Origin: Robertmurraya sp. FSL R5-0851
GTDB taxonomy: Bacteria > Bacillota > Bacilli > Bacillales > Cytobacillaceae
DNA: 64,000 nucleotides
Direction of reading: 5' to 3'
NCBI RefSeq assembly: GCF_038002965.1
Contig: NZ_JBBOOE010000001.1
Coordinates: 4,383,001-4,447,000, forward strand
Made by a program: the position numbers and the translations under genes. Below are positions 52,507-60,779 of this stretch, piece by piece. Within the stretch, counting starts at the first letter, position 1. Every line of letters starts with the position of its first letter. Below the pieces are notes generated by a model, which did no database searches, was not told the DNA's origin, and saw only the letters and a list, made by a program, of their open reading frames with translations.

Positions 52507-53640
52507 TTATGTTGACTCATGGTAGGGTTCTTTGTTCTTTAGCATGTGATAGATGATTGTAAGCATTCGATGTCCAATGGCAACGAGTGCTTTTTTCTTT
52601 CCTCTTCTTGCAGCTAGTGACCAATATTTAGCGGATAACCTGGTGTTTTTACTTCGTGATGCTGCCCACGCAGCTTCGCAAAGTGCTGACTTAATATGAG
52701 GGTTTCCTTTCACCGTCCGTGTGCTTTTTCTTTTCCCTGCACTTTCATGATTTCCTGGTGATAGTCCTGCCCAGGAAGCAATATGTTTGGAAGTAGGAAA
52801 TTGTTCCATATTTACTCCGATTTCTGCAATTATTGTAGCTGCTGTATCTTTTTTAATACCTGTCATCGTGACAATGATATCCACTTCTTCTTTGTAGTCT
52901 TTTAAGATTTCATCTATCCTTTTTTCAATATCTGATATTAACTCTTCTAGATAGACAATGTGCATCCAAGATTGTTTGATAAGAAATAATTGGTGGTCAT
53001 TTATCGTACCAAACAAGGAGTCCGTAATTGACTGTTTTTTATGAGCCATTCGACCATGAATTCTTTGTTCAACGTCTTTTTGATCTAAGTAACCATTAGA
53101 CATTAGTTGTTCTAAAAGTTTCCTGCCGGAAACTCCAAATACATCTGAAATTACTGTACTTAATTTGATATTTGAAGTCTCAAGTACCTTTTGGATTCGA
53201 TTCTTTTCAGATGTCATATGACCAATCCATTTCTTGCGGAGACGAGTTAGATCCCTTAGATTTCTTATGTCCTCTGGAGGAACAAAGCTCTTCTCTATTA
53301 ATCCATGTCTTAATAATTTGGCAATCCATTCTGCATCTGACACATCTGTCTTTCTACCGGGAACGTTTTTGATTCTTTGTGCGTTTGCCAAGGTAATATC
53401 AAAAAAATCTTCTAAGATGTTATAAACAGGTTTCCAGTAAACGCCAGTGCTTTCCATCGCAATATGAGTTACCTGTTTTTCTTCTAACCACTTTAGAAGC
53501 CGAAACAAGTCTTTAGTCATAGTAGGAAATGTTTCAGTTTCTTTTACCAGGTCTGCCTCTGATTCACCCATTAGGACACAGGCTACAATAGTCTCTGAGT
53601 GAACATCCAAGCCAGCACACCGTTTGTACAATGTTTCCAT
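52507..53640 (-). CDS. IS110-family transposase (377 aa)
   Basis: An RNA-guided recombinase family. The N-terminal DEDD RuvC-like domain has GLDVHSETIVACVL, HIAMESTGVYWKPVY and KTDVSDAEWIAKLL; the C-terminal transposase_20 domain has IVTMTGIKKDTAATIIAEIG and FASWAGLSPGNHESAGKRK-like motifs, with the conserved serine in the second. The length is typical and no frameshift is seen, so it may be active. Confidence 0.93.
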   Translation of the reverse strand: METLYKRCAGLDVHSETIVACVLMGESEADLVKETETFPTMTKDLFRLLKWLEEKQVTHIAMESTGVYWKPVYNILEDFFDITLANAQRIKNVPGRKTDVSDAEWIAKLLRHGLIEKSFVPPEDIRNLRDLTRLRKKWIGHMTSEKNRIQKVLETSNIKLSTVISDVFGVSGRKLLEQLMSNGYLDQKDVEQRIHGRMAHKKQSITDSLFGTINDHQLFLIKQSWMHIVYLEELISDIEKRIDEILKDYKEEVDIIVTMTGIKKDTAATIIAEIGVNMEQFPTSKHIASWAGLSPGNHESAGKRKSTRTVKGNPHIKSALCEAAWAASRSKNTRLSAKYWSLAARRGKKKALVAIGHRMLTIIYHMLKNKEPYHEST

Positions 53641-53644
53641 TTGT

Positions 53645-53830
53645 TCAACCTTCCAGAATTATATTCCACAAACAGTGGAATGAATTTGAAATTAAGCATT
53701 TTTCTGTTCGTAGTCATCTCTCATAGGAGAGAGCTAACAATGGGTTGTGCACCAAATTCATTCCAACAGTTTTTTGTACAGGGTAAGACCACCAATAAGA
53801 GCCACGTCATATACTCACTGTTTGTGGTAT
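53645..53830 (-). ncRNA. Candidate bridge RNA of the IS110 element
   Basis: The region directly upstream of the transposase is non-coding and highly structured. CCACAAACAGTG (53666-53677) is an exact complement of CACTGTTTGTGG (53816-53827); GGAATGAATTTG (53677-53688) is an exact complement of CAAATTCATTCC (53753-53764). A further CTCTC/GAGAG hairpin lies inside. IS110 elements make a structured bridge RNA from the end upstream of the transposase. The strand of the RNA is assumed to follow the transposase. Confidence 0.5.
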
Positions 53831-53882
53831 CTACATTATGGAGTGGGGAACCAATTTTCATTCCTGGGTTAAGAGCGAAAGA

Positions 53883-55835
53883 TCATGATTGTTTTTTGTA
53901 ATAATCCGTTTCAAAGCTATCCGCTCCCAATGGCAGCCCAGGTGCCCAATCAATCGATTGACCCATTATGTTTTCTACTTCTTCCATTGACCCAGTTCCA
54001 ACGGGAACATTAAGAATGACTTCATCATGGACATGAAAATTAATATGGTATCCCGCTTCATCCAATCGAAGCATCGATACAGCTAGACAATCTCTAGCAA
54101 TGGCTTGAATAATATTCTCCGTAAGCTTTCCACCGTAAGTGGGAATCCTGCCCCACTGCTTGGAGCCTTGTTCCGTTCCTTCATACGTAAGCTGTTCTTT
54201 GCCAAAACGCTCGTCCACGCCGATTCTGGGCCTTACGTATGCAAGGGAACGACCTGATGGCAGCGTGATAAATAAAATCCCTTTTGCATAGTGAAAAGTA
54301 AGACCATAATGCATTTTCACTACTACTTTTTCTTTCACAGCCTTGATTGCTGCAGCTTCTATGCTCCACCAAAGCTTCACAATATTCGGATTCGCTTCCC
54401 TCCAGGCAGAAACCAACTCTGGCAGTTCACTTTCCGATAGCCCCATCTCCAAGGCTCCCATTTGCATCAACGCTCCTTTAGAACCGCCGTAGCCTAGAGC
54501 AAGTTCCGCAATCTTCCCCTTCTGTCTGAGTGGACTTCCTTTATCGATGGTTTCAATAGGTACCTTGAACATTTGAGCAGCTGAAGCCTCATATATTTTT
54601 CCATGCGTTTGGAACACATCCATCCTCCAACGCTCTCCTGCAAGCCAAGCAATCACTCTTGCTTCAATTGCTGAAAAGTCAGCTACAATAAAACGGTTGC
54701 CCTTTGATGGAATAAACGCTGTTCGGATTAATTGCGATAATACGTCCGACAAACTATCAAAAAGAATATTTATCGTTTCGTAATCCCCGGATTTCAAAAG
54801 ACTTCTAGCAATGTGTAAATCGCCCATACTGTTCCTCGGGAGATTGTGAATTTGTACAAGTCTCCCAGCCCAACGGCCTGTCCTACTCGCACCATAAAAT
54901 TGCAACAATCCCCTAATTTTTTGGTCAAGGCAGACGGAACGCTCCATGGCTTCATATTTTTTCACCGATGTTTTGGACATTGCTTGTCTCAGTTCCAGCA
55001 GCCGCTTTACTTTTGGGTTTTCCACTTCACTCATTAGTGCTTCCACATTTTTCTTTGCAAGGCTATCTACTTCTATTCCTTGCTTCACTAACCAACCTTT
55101 TAATTGCACTGGACTATTTGGATTCTCTAGCCCTGTTAAAAGGATAGCCTCATCGAATAGCTCATCCTGAAACGCCCTATCTGCCTGAATAGCATTTATG
55201 ACTAGGCTTTTATCGATTAGAACCCCTTCATCATTGATTTTCTGGTCTAGCTCCCAAAGCTTCTGTTCGACTTTTGAAATAGGGAAAGCCTCTAGTTTCT
55301 TTCGGATTTGTCTTTCAACCTCAACGTCCTGTTTACAGTAAAGTTTAAAGGTGTTCCACCTATCAGGATCATGTTCTGGTAGATTCCGAGTTCTCCCCTC
55401 ATTCACTTTGGTAGGTTTACATGGAACCGAAAAATAGCGAATTAAGGATTTCCCTTCCTTCAGCTTCTGTTCCTTCAGCCTGAGGCACTTGGCCACCCCA
55501 TCGAGATATCCAGGCAAACCAAGCGTTAAAGCATGAACAGATGAACACCGCCATTGGTCAGGTGGCATTGGTTTGTTAAAGTGCTTGGCTAAACACGTTC
55601 GTTCAAAATTTGCATTGTAAGCTGTTTTTAACACTTTTGGATCCGTCATCGCTCTTTCAATGGCATCCGGTATCTTCTCACCAGATGCTAAGTCAACAAT
55701 TTGTACCTCTTCATCATCAATCGCATAGGCCAAAAGGAGAATTTCAAAATCAGCTGATTCACTGTAAGCGTAGACCCCGCATTTCACGAGGTCCGCCTTA
55801 CTGTAGGTTTCAATATCGATTGCTAGCAGTTTCAT
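53883..55835 (-). CDS. Family A DNA polymerase (650 aa)
   Basis: The N-terminal 3'-5' exonuclease begins LLAIDIETYSKADL. Polymerase motif A is IVADFSAIEARVIAWLAGE, motif B RQKGKIAELALGYGGSKGAL, motif C VHDEVILNVP. It replicates the phage genome. ATG 55835 is chosen over a TTG at 55844. It follows the DUF2815 gene closely; the C-terminus DSFETDYYKK is close to the IS110 end but looks complete. Confidence 0.95.
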   Translation of the reverse strand: MKLLAIDIETYSKADLVKCGVYAYSESADFEILLLAYAIDDEEVQIVDLASGEKIPDAIERAMTDPKVLKTAYNANFERTCLAKHFNKPMPPDQWRCSSVHALTLGLPGYLDGVAKCLRLKEQKLKEGKSLIRYFSVPCKPTKVNEGRTRNLPEHDPDRWNTFKLYCKQDVEVERQIRKKLEAFPISKVEQKLWELDQKINDEGVLIDKSLVINAIQADRAFQDELFDEAILLTGLENPNSPVQLKGWLVKQGIEVDSLAKKNVEALMSEVENPKVKRLLELRQAMSKTSVKKYEAMERSVCLDQKIRGLLQFYGASRTGRWAGRLVQIHNLPRNSMGDLHIARSLLKSGDYETINILFDSLSDVLSQLIRTAFIPSKGNRFIVADFSAIEARVIAWLAGERWRMDVFQTHGKIYEASAAQMFKVPIETIDKGSPLRQKGKIAELALGYGGSKGALMQMGALEMGLSESELPELVSAWREANPNIVKLWWSIEAAAIKAVKEKVVVKMHYGLTFHYAKGILFITLPSGRSLAYVRPRIGVDERFGKEQLTYEGTEQGSKQWGRIPTYGGKLTENIIQAIARDCLAVSMLRLDEAGYHINFHVHDEVILNVPVGTGSMEEVENIMGQSIDWAPGLPLGADSFETDYYKKQS

Positions 55836-55840
55836 AGATA

Positions 55841-56386
55841 TCAACCTAAAATATCTTCATCATCGTCACTGTCATCAGCAAAATCTGCTTCTGCACTGCT
55901 TCGGCCACCAAGTGGATCTCCATCAGTAGTCTTCATAATGTTTTGAAGCCCTGCCGCAATTCCTTTATTTCCATTTACGTTGTAAGCGTAGAAAGTCAAA
56001 CTGACTCTTCCATAACACCCTGAGTAAAACTCGCTTTGATCCATGATTGGATTTAAGTCTGCATCCACGATGCCTGGCTTAATCTTGCTATTTGCATTAA
56101 TGAAGAATGAATCTGCATAAGCCTCATCATCCTCACGGTCTACATCACCATCGCGCAATGGGCTCTTCAAGTTCGAAGGTGCCTTACCACCGAATTTGTC
56201 CTTATTTTCTTGAGTCGCTTTTTGAATCGCATCTTTTACCTTCTTAATTGTTGCCTTATGTGATTTTGGAATAATGATACTCACTGAATATTTCAGATCG
56301 CTTCCATTAACACTCACTGCTTGATGCACATTCGCATAGCTGAATCGTACCGGTTCTTCTTTTGTCCCAATCGTAATTTTTACCAT
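55841..56386 (-). CDS. DUF2815 protein, ssDNA-binding-like (181 aa)
   Basis: The family is found between DUF2800 and phage family A polymerase genes and is predicted to have an OB-fold. The N-terminus VKITIGTKEEPVRFSYANV is beta-rich, and the acidic tail (ADFADDSDDDEDILG) resembles the C-termini of single-strand binding proteins. A role in replication is inferred from position and tail. Confidence 0.88.
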   Translation of the reverse strand: MVKITIGTKEEPVRFSYANVHQAVSVNGSDLKYSVSIIIPKSHKATIKKVKDAIQKATQENKDKFGGKAPSNLKSPLRDGDVDREDDEAYADSFFINANSKIKPGIVDADLNPIMDQSEFYSGCYGRVSLTFYAYNVNGNKGIAAGLQNIMKTTDGDPLGGRSSAEADFADDSDDDEDILG

Positions 56387-56403
56387 GTTTTAGTTCCTCC
56401 TCA

Positions 56404-57567
56404 TTATTGAAAATCTGCTTCTGGTGAAGCTTTTATTTCTGGTCGCTTGTCCTCTTCAGGGACGAGCTTTATCTTGCCCGGTGCTTTTGTAACGAGAGAG
56501 CCAAGCAACTCTTCAAACTCTTTTTTACCAAGTTCTTTCTCAAGTGCGGTGATTGTATTTAGTGTGTTCTTGTAAATGACATTATTGTCATATCCCGCAG
56601 CAGTGAGTGTGGCGATTACCGCTTCTTCATCGCTATATTTGCGACTCCCTCTTCCCTCTACGAGTTTCATTCCTGGCCACTGCTTGTTTTCATTCACTGA
56701 CATTGATAAGGCGAATTCTTGAACGGTTTTCGCCCAACTGATCAATTCATCAAGAGAAGTTAAAACCTCGACCACTTCTTCATCTGTCAGTAGTGGCGGC
56801 TTTTGGAAATCCAAGCATGCTAGTTTCATATTTTCTTCTGCCCTAGCCCTACAGGTTGCTTTTGCCTTACACCACCTGCAATGCGGTCCAACTACAAATG
56901 TCCCCTCGCCAGCAAATGCTAGTTCCGCCTTTTGCTTGACTTCACTTTCCGCCCATTCCAACAAGTCATCTATCTGTATTTCATCAGTGGAAATGTTATC
57001 TAATCTTGGTTGTATAATCGTCACCAATACAGTCTGGATGTCATACAACATTCCAAACCCATGAATGGCACCTAATGCATACAGCCTCATTTGTGCGTTG
57101 TTTTCGGCGGAAACCTTAACTCCCTTACCCCCTTTTAAGTCAACAACCTCCAAAATTCCGTCTGAAATAATCACCACGTCGCCCGTTCCAAATCCTTCTG
57201 GAACCCAAGGGCTAAAGTCCAAGCGTTCCTCAATAAGGATGAGCGGGTCTTTGTTTCTTGCCCTAGCTTCATTTATTTTTTCGATGACAATATCTATGTA
57301 GCTTTGGACAGCTTGTTCAGTTTCACCGTTGTAGAATTCACTTTGTTTCATCTGATTCAGCTTTTTGTTCAACTGAGTTTTTGTCATCTGTTTCAAGAAA
57401 TAAGCCAAACGAATTTCTGATAGCTCATGCATGAAGGTGCCCTCTCTAGCAAAAACACTCGTTTCCTCTTCGAATTGTTCACCCAGTCGGATACTTGGTG
57501 TACATTTTAAATACATGTCTGCCTTAGAGGCGCTTAATACGGCATGTGTTCTTTGTGAATGATTCAT
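56404..57567 (-). CDS. DUF2800 protein, PD-(D/E)XK nuclease-like (387 aa)
   Basis: GTGDVVIISDGILEVVDLKGGKG contains the D...D-x-K nuclease core, and CRWCKAKATCRA supplies cysteines of a likely iron-sulfur or zinc site, as in Cas4/AddB-type exonucleases. It is the standard neighbour of DUF2815 and the phage polymerase and probably serves recombination or end processing. Confidence 0.88.
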   Translation of the reverse strand: MNHSQRTHAVLSASKADMYLKCTPSIRLGEQFEEETSVFAREGTFMHELSEIRLAYFLKQMTKTQLNKKLNQMKQSEFYNGETEQAVQSYIDIVIEKINEARARNKDPLILIEERLDFSPWVPEGFGTGDVVIISDGILEVVDLKGGKGVKVSAENNAQMRLYALGAIHGFGMLYDIQTVLVTIIQPRLDNISTDEIQIDDLLEWAESEVKQKAELAFAGEGTFVVGPHCRWCKAKATCRARAEENMKLACLDFQKPPLLTDEEVVEVLTSLDELISWAKTVQEFALSMSVNENKQWPGMKLVEGRGSRKYSDEEAVIATLTAAGYDNNVIYKNTLNTITALEKELGKKEFEELLGSLVTKAPGKIKLVPEEDKRPEIKASPEADFQ

Positions 57568-57616
57568 GGAATAGAAGAATCCCCCTTCCCTCTTTGATTG
57601 GTTGCTTTCTTCTTTA

Positions 57617-57946
57617 TCAAAGCTTGTCTGCTTTATCTAACAGTTCAGGATACTTCTCAGCTGGGATATCACTTAATTTTTTTGCTCCAAATCCCGTAAT
57701 AAGCTCTTTCACTTGAACCTGTTTTCCGTCTTGGGCTAGAGCTGAAAGTTTAGCTCTGACATCCTCAAAAACTGGTAGTTTAGCTTTTGGAGGTTTAGTA
57801 GGTTCCTTCTCTTTATTTGGTTGTTTTTTTTCCATTGTTGCTGCAATCTCAGTTTGACTTCCAAATGAAAGTGCCAGGGTTTCAATACTTCCTGCAACAT
57901 TTCGTAAGTCATTTACGATATCAAGCATTAGCTTGGTTTTACTCAT
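57617..57946 (-). CDS. Early phage protein of unknown function (109 aa)
   Basis: A helical N-terminus (MLDIVNDLRNVAGSIETLAL), a Lys/Pro-rich linker and a C-terminal helical region (VFEDVRAKLSALAQDGKQVQVKELITGFGAKKLSDIP) similar to small domains of early Firmicutes phage proteins. GGAAGGAG precedes ATG 57946. Confidence 0.75.
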   Translation of the reverse strand: MSKTKLMLDIVNDLRNVAGSIETLALSFGSQTEIAATMEKKQPNKEKEPTKPPKAKLPVFEDVRAKLSALAQDGKQVQVKELITGFGAKKLSDIPAEKYPELLDKADKL

Positions 57947-58104
57947 TTTTCTGTTCTCCTTCCTTCATTTCGCTCATCACTTAAAAACCGGCAGACTGTC
58001 GAATATGACTTGTCCATCTTCTTTGCAAATGTATTCTGTAACCAGTCTTTCTCTCGAATGAGCTACTCCACGTAAGTTACCTTGGCTCCATAAATCTCTA
58101 TACC
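57943..58104 (-). pseudogene. Small HTH-like gene interrupted by an in-frame TAG
   Basis: The minus strand reads IEIYGAKVTYVE, a TAG at 58063-58065, and then LIREKDWLQNTFAKKMDKSY and STVCRFLSDERNEGRRTEK to a TGA that overlaps the next start. The second part looks like a small helix-turn-helix. It lies between the Cro-like gene and the 109-residue gene. A single base change would restore one frame. Confidence 0.42.
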
Positions 58105-58126
58105 TTATAAACACACTTTTTGAATA

Positions 58127-58360
58127 TTAGTTGTTTTTCGGTTCCATTTGTGGAAAAATAAAAAGCTGTTCCAACGGTTCTTCGGGAAATGCTTTAATTA
58201 ATCCAGCTATCGTCTTCTTGCCACCCACCCGATTTCCATTAAGGAATCGATTGGCTTCTGTTCTAGAGACCCCCATTCGCCTTGCCAGCTCACCACCAGA
58301 CCAATCATTCTCTCTTACCAAATCTAGCACTCTATCACGGTTTGGTACCAATTGTTTCAC
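58127..58360 (-). CDS. Cro-like XRE-family regulator (77 aa)
   Basis: First gene of the leftward early operon, divergent from the repressor. The helix-turn-helix is SGGELARRMGVSRTEANRFLNGNRVGGKKTIAGLIKAFP. It should act at the intergenic switch to favour lytic growth. Its promoter is at 58398-58426. Confidence 0.88.
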   Translation of the reverse strand: MKQLVPNRDRVLDLVRENDWSGGELARRMGVSRTEANRFLNGNRVGGKKTIAGLIKAFPEEPLEQLFIFPQMEPKNN

Positions 58361-58397
58361 CTCTCTCTCGGAAATAACCTATAAGTTCCACATTTGT

Positions 58398-58426
58398 ATA
58401 ATAGCACCCTTCGATTGCACATACAA
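58398..58426 (-). promoter_or_regulatory. Leftward early promoter
   Basis: Minus-strand TTGTAT (58421-58426), 17 bases, TATTAT (58398-58403). It faces the Cro-like gene and the early operon. Confidence 0.68.
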
Positions 58427-58452
58427 CGAAAAGCACAGTATTTTTGAAATTG

Positions 58453-58481
58453 TTGCGTTTAGGTTACACATGTTATATACT
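58453..58481 (+). promoter_or_regulatory. Rightward repressor promoter
   Basis: TTGCGT (58453-58458), 17 bases, TATACT (58476-58481). It drives the repressor gene, whose ATG is 50 bases downstream. I could not define clear repressor operators between the two promoters. Confidence 0.62.
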
Positions 58482-58533
58482 ATAGTCAATAAAACTTTAC
58501 TAAATCAATTAATAACGAAGGAGGCCTCTATGC

Positions 58534-58941
58534 ATGAAATCCCTAGGTGGATTTATAAAAGAACGACGAGAGGCGAAAAACTGGTCAAAAAGGCGATTGG
58601 CAACGGAAGCAGATATCAGTCATACAGAAGTACATCGTATTGAAAATGGAGAAAGAAAGAACCCATCAGTTCCAGTCCTCAATGCATTGGCAACAGCACT
58701 TGACGTACCTAATGAAGAGCTTTTAAAAATTGCTGGATATATAACAGAGGAAAACGGTGATATACCTATCATTGAACGGGTATTTCCTACATTAAAAACA
58801 GAGAAGCAGCAACAGACCGTCCAAAAAATTGTGGATGGATTAGCGCGGAATTCAGATTTGGAGGAAGAGGACTACGACGACCTAGTCGATCAGATGGAGA
58901 TGTTTTTAGCCTATGCAAAGAACAAGAAAAATTCCCGATAA
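58534..58941 (+). CDS. XRE-family phage repressor, ImmR-like (135 aa)
   Basis: The N-terminal helix-turn-helix (FIKERREAKNWSKRRLATEADISHTEVHRIENGERKNPS) binds operators; the acidic C-terminal half likely dimerises. It lies upstream of and overlaps the ImmA-like protease gene, the arrangement in which ImmA cleaves ImmR during induction. AAGGAGG lies nine bases before ATG 58534. Confidence 0.92.
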   Translation: MKSLGGFIKERREAKNWSKRRLATEADISHTEVHRIENGERKNPSVPVLNALATALDVPNEELLKIAGYITEENGDIPIIERVFPTLKTEKQQQTVQKIVDGLARNSDLEEEDYDDLVDQMEMFLAYAKNKKNSR

Positions 58942-59635
58942 ACCTCGTTTTTCGGATGCTACGATGAAAGGGTACCAACTTTTAAATGCATTGGATATCC
59001 GTAAATTACCTGTCGATCCTTTTGAAATTATTGAGCAATGCCCCAATTGGTATGTGCAGAGTTGGTCGGAGTTACGAAGAGCAACTGGCCATAAAGATCC
59101 ATATAACCTAAAACAAAAAGGGATTGAAGCTAGAACACAGATTCTCAGGGGTAGCAATGAGTATTTAATTGTTTATGATGACACCTATTCCGAGTCACGA
59201 ATACGTTGGACTATTGCTCACGAAATTGGTCATATTGTTCTTGGTCACTTAAGTGATTTTGAGGAAACCGCATTAAATCGTGGCGGATTGACTAAAAAGC
59301 AGTACGGTATATTAGAAGTTGAAGCACACTGGTTTGCTGAGGCGATATTGGCTCCTAATGCATTGTTACATTTGTTTAGCATTAAGGAAGCACAGGAGAT
59401 TGCTTTTCTTTGCGACATCTCTAAAAACGCTTCGGAGAAATGTGAAAAGCATTTAAACAAATTCCCTTGGAATAACCAGCCTGAAGAACGTGAATTACTA
59501 AGGAATTTTTATCCTTTCTTTTACAGAGATCAACACAAACAAGCAATTAAAGATGGAATCGATAAGTTCTATGGGAGCAGCCTGTATCCGGACTTTTCAA
59601 AGATATGCAGAATATGTCGTAACTGCAGTGCATAC
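58913..59635 (+). pseudogene. ImmA/IrrE-like metallopeptidase, N-terminal part, cut by a transposon
   Basis: The catalytic domain is intact: AHEIGHIVLGHL has HExxH, with a further Glu in the VEAHWFAEAILAPN helix. The frame then enters a zinc ribbon (CRICRNCSAY) and stops two codons into the transposon (TGT TAA). The continuation lies at 62891-63538. Without the transposon and one GCATAC copy the protein would have 454 residues. The truncated 242-residue product may still cleave its repressor, but its regulatory zinc-ribbon part is lost. Confidence 0.88.
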
Positions 59636-59650
59636 TGTTAATGGCGTTTT

Positions 59651-59715
59651 ATTATGTCCCGAAATTGACGTTACTAATTGTCCCAACACTGACGGATTCA
59701 CTGTCCAAAATGAAG
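59651..59715. repeat. Transposase-binding-like repeats, left end
   Basis: Three related words occur: ATTATGTCCCGAAATTGACG (59651-59670), AATTGTCCCAACACTGACG (59676-59694) and a weaker TTCACTGTCCAAAATGAAG (59697-59715), spaced about 20-25 bases, as in Tn7- or Tn5053-type ends. Confidence 0.65.
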
Positions 59716-59739
59716 GGGAAGCACCTTTATGCTTCCCCT
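59714..59739 (-). terminator. Terminator of the transposon operon
   Basis: AGGGGAAGCA and TGCTTCCCCT form a perfect 10-pair stem with a 6-base loop; TCATTTT follows on the minus strand, just after the DUF5348 stop. Confidence 0.75.
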
Positions 59740-59745
59740 AGAATC

Positions 59746-59982
59746 TTACAAATCAACGTGATACGTTTCATTATTCTTAAGGTAGAACCTAATCTCATTT
59801 CTGCCAGTAATGATGTACCAGTCTCTACCCAGTTCCAAACGGCAAGATAGAATCTTTCCATTTCCTAGATGGAGATCAAACCATTCACCGCAACGCATTT
59901 TATAACCTGTATTATCTCCCCAAAACACAACCCAACAATCCAACTCAGCGTTGTAGTTCATTTCTTTCCAGCGGCTTTTCAT
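59746..59982 (-). CDS. DUF5348-like small protein (78 aa)
   Basis: A small Trp-rich beta protein (LDCWVVFWGDNTGYKMRCGEWFDLHLGNGKI, RDWYIITGRNEIRFYL). It overlaps the ATPase gene by four bases and is the last gene of the transposon operon. I recall DUF5348 genes beside such transposase/ATPase pairs. The role in transposition is unknown. Confidence 0.75.
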   Translation of the reverse strand: MKSRWKEMNYNAELDCWVVFWGDNTGYKMRCGEWFDLHLGNGKILSCRLELGRDWYIITGRNEIRFYLKNNETYHVDL

Positions 59983-60779
59983 GAAAGTTCCCCCTGGATA
60001 ACTTGCTTAATCATATGATCATCAATGATTCTTCGACCATTTTGTGAGCCATATAAAAGACTATGTGTACAAAGTTTATTAATGAGCCTTGCGGCACCAC
60101 CAGAGAACTGATGAATTTCATCAAGCGCCCCATCAGAAAAGATAGGTTGATCAACTCCGGCATAACGAAGATGCCTAGATACATATTCTTCAACTTGAGC
60201 ACGATCGAGATGGCCTAGCTGGAATTGGATATCGATTCTTTGGCGTATGGCTGCATATGATTGCAGTCGAAGTCGATCCCATAGCTCGCTTTGACCGACG
60301 AGAATAAGCGCCATCGGACTTTGCGAATCCATTTTGAAGTTTAATAGAAAACGAACTTCTTCAAGCATTTCCCGGTCCAGAAGGTGAGCTTCATCCACTA
60401 CTACAACTGGCTGGAGTCCTCGTATACCTTTCATCAATTCTATCTCTCGGTGAAGCTGCCGTTTCGCATCTCCTCGATAAAACTTCGCTTCAGAGCCTAG
60501 TTGTTCCAATAGCCCTTTATAAAAATGGCGCGGGGTTAATTTTGAATCTGATAGATAAAGGACATGAAATTTTCCTTTATCTAATCTATTCACAAACTTA
60601 CGGATTGTCGTAGTCTTTCCTGTACCACTATCTCCACTTAGGACCGCAAAAAGCTGTCTATCGGCTGCATATTTTAGCCTTCCAAGGATTTCTTGCATCA
60701 TGGAAGAATCATAAAGTTGGTCTGTTGGTAGATCTCTGGTAAAAGGTGTATTGTCCATTTCATAAAAGGTTTCAAACAC
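59979..60779 (-). CDS. AAA+ ATPase transposition partner, ExeA/TniB-like (266 aa)
   Basis: Walker A is LSGDSGTGKTTTIRKF, Walker B VVVVDEAHLL, with sensor residues in ALILVGQSELWDRL. MuB/TniB/TnsC-type ATPases choose target DNA and activate the transposase. GTG 60779 is nine bases after AAGGAGG; ATG 60788 lies against the ribosome site. It overlaps the transposase gene by eight bases. Confidence 0.9.
   Translation of the reverse strand: MFETFYEMDNTPFTRDLPTDQLYDSSMMQEILGRLKYAADRQLFAVLSGDSGTGKTTTIRKFVNRLDKGKFHVLYLSDSKLTPRHFYKGLLEQLGSEAKFYRGDAKRQLHREIELMKGIRGLQPVVVVDEAHLLDREMLEEVRFLLNFKMDSQSPMALILVGQSELWDRLRLQSYAAIRQRIDIQFQLGHLDRAQVEEYVSRHLRYAGVDQPIFSDGALDEIHQFSGGAARLINKLCTHSLLYGSQNGRRIIDDHMIKQVIQGELS

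Larger units (their letters stand above)
52463..53832 (-). mobile_element. IS110-family insertion sequence (approximate limits)
   Basis: The element contains one IS110-type transposase gene and a structured non-coding region upstream of it. It splits the phage early operon between DNA polymerase and antirepressor. The 8-base word TGGTATCT occurs at 52463-52470 and 53825-53832 and could mark the two ends, giving about 1.37 kb, a normal size. IS110 elements lack clear terminal inverted repeats, so the limits are tentative. Confidence 0.65.

Noticed and set aside
58131..58643. Plus-strand frame of 170 codons over the Cro-like gene, switch and repressor start
   Set aside because: It overlaps two clear regulators on different strands and both promoters; it has no ribosome site and no recognisable motif.
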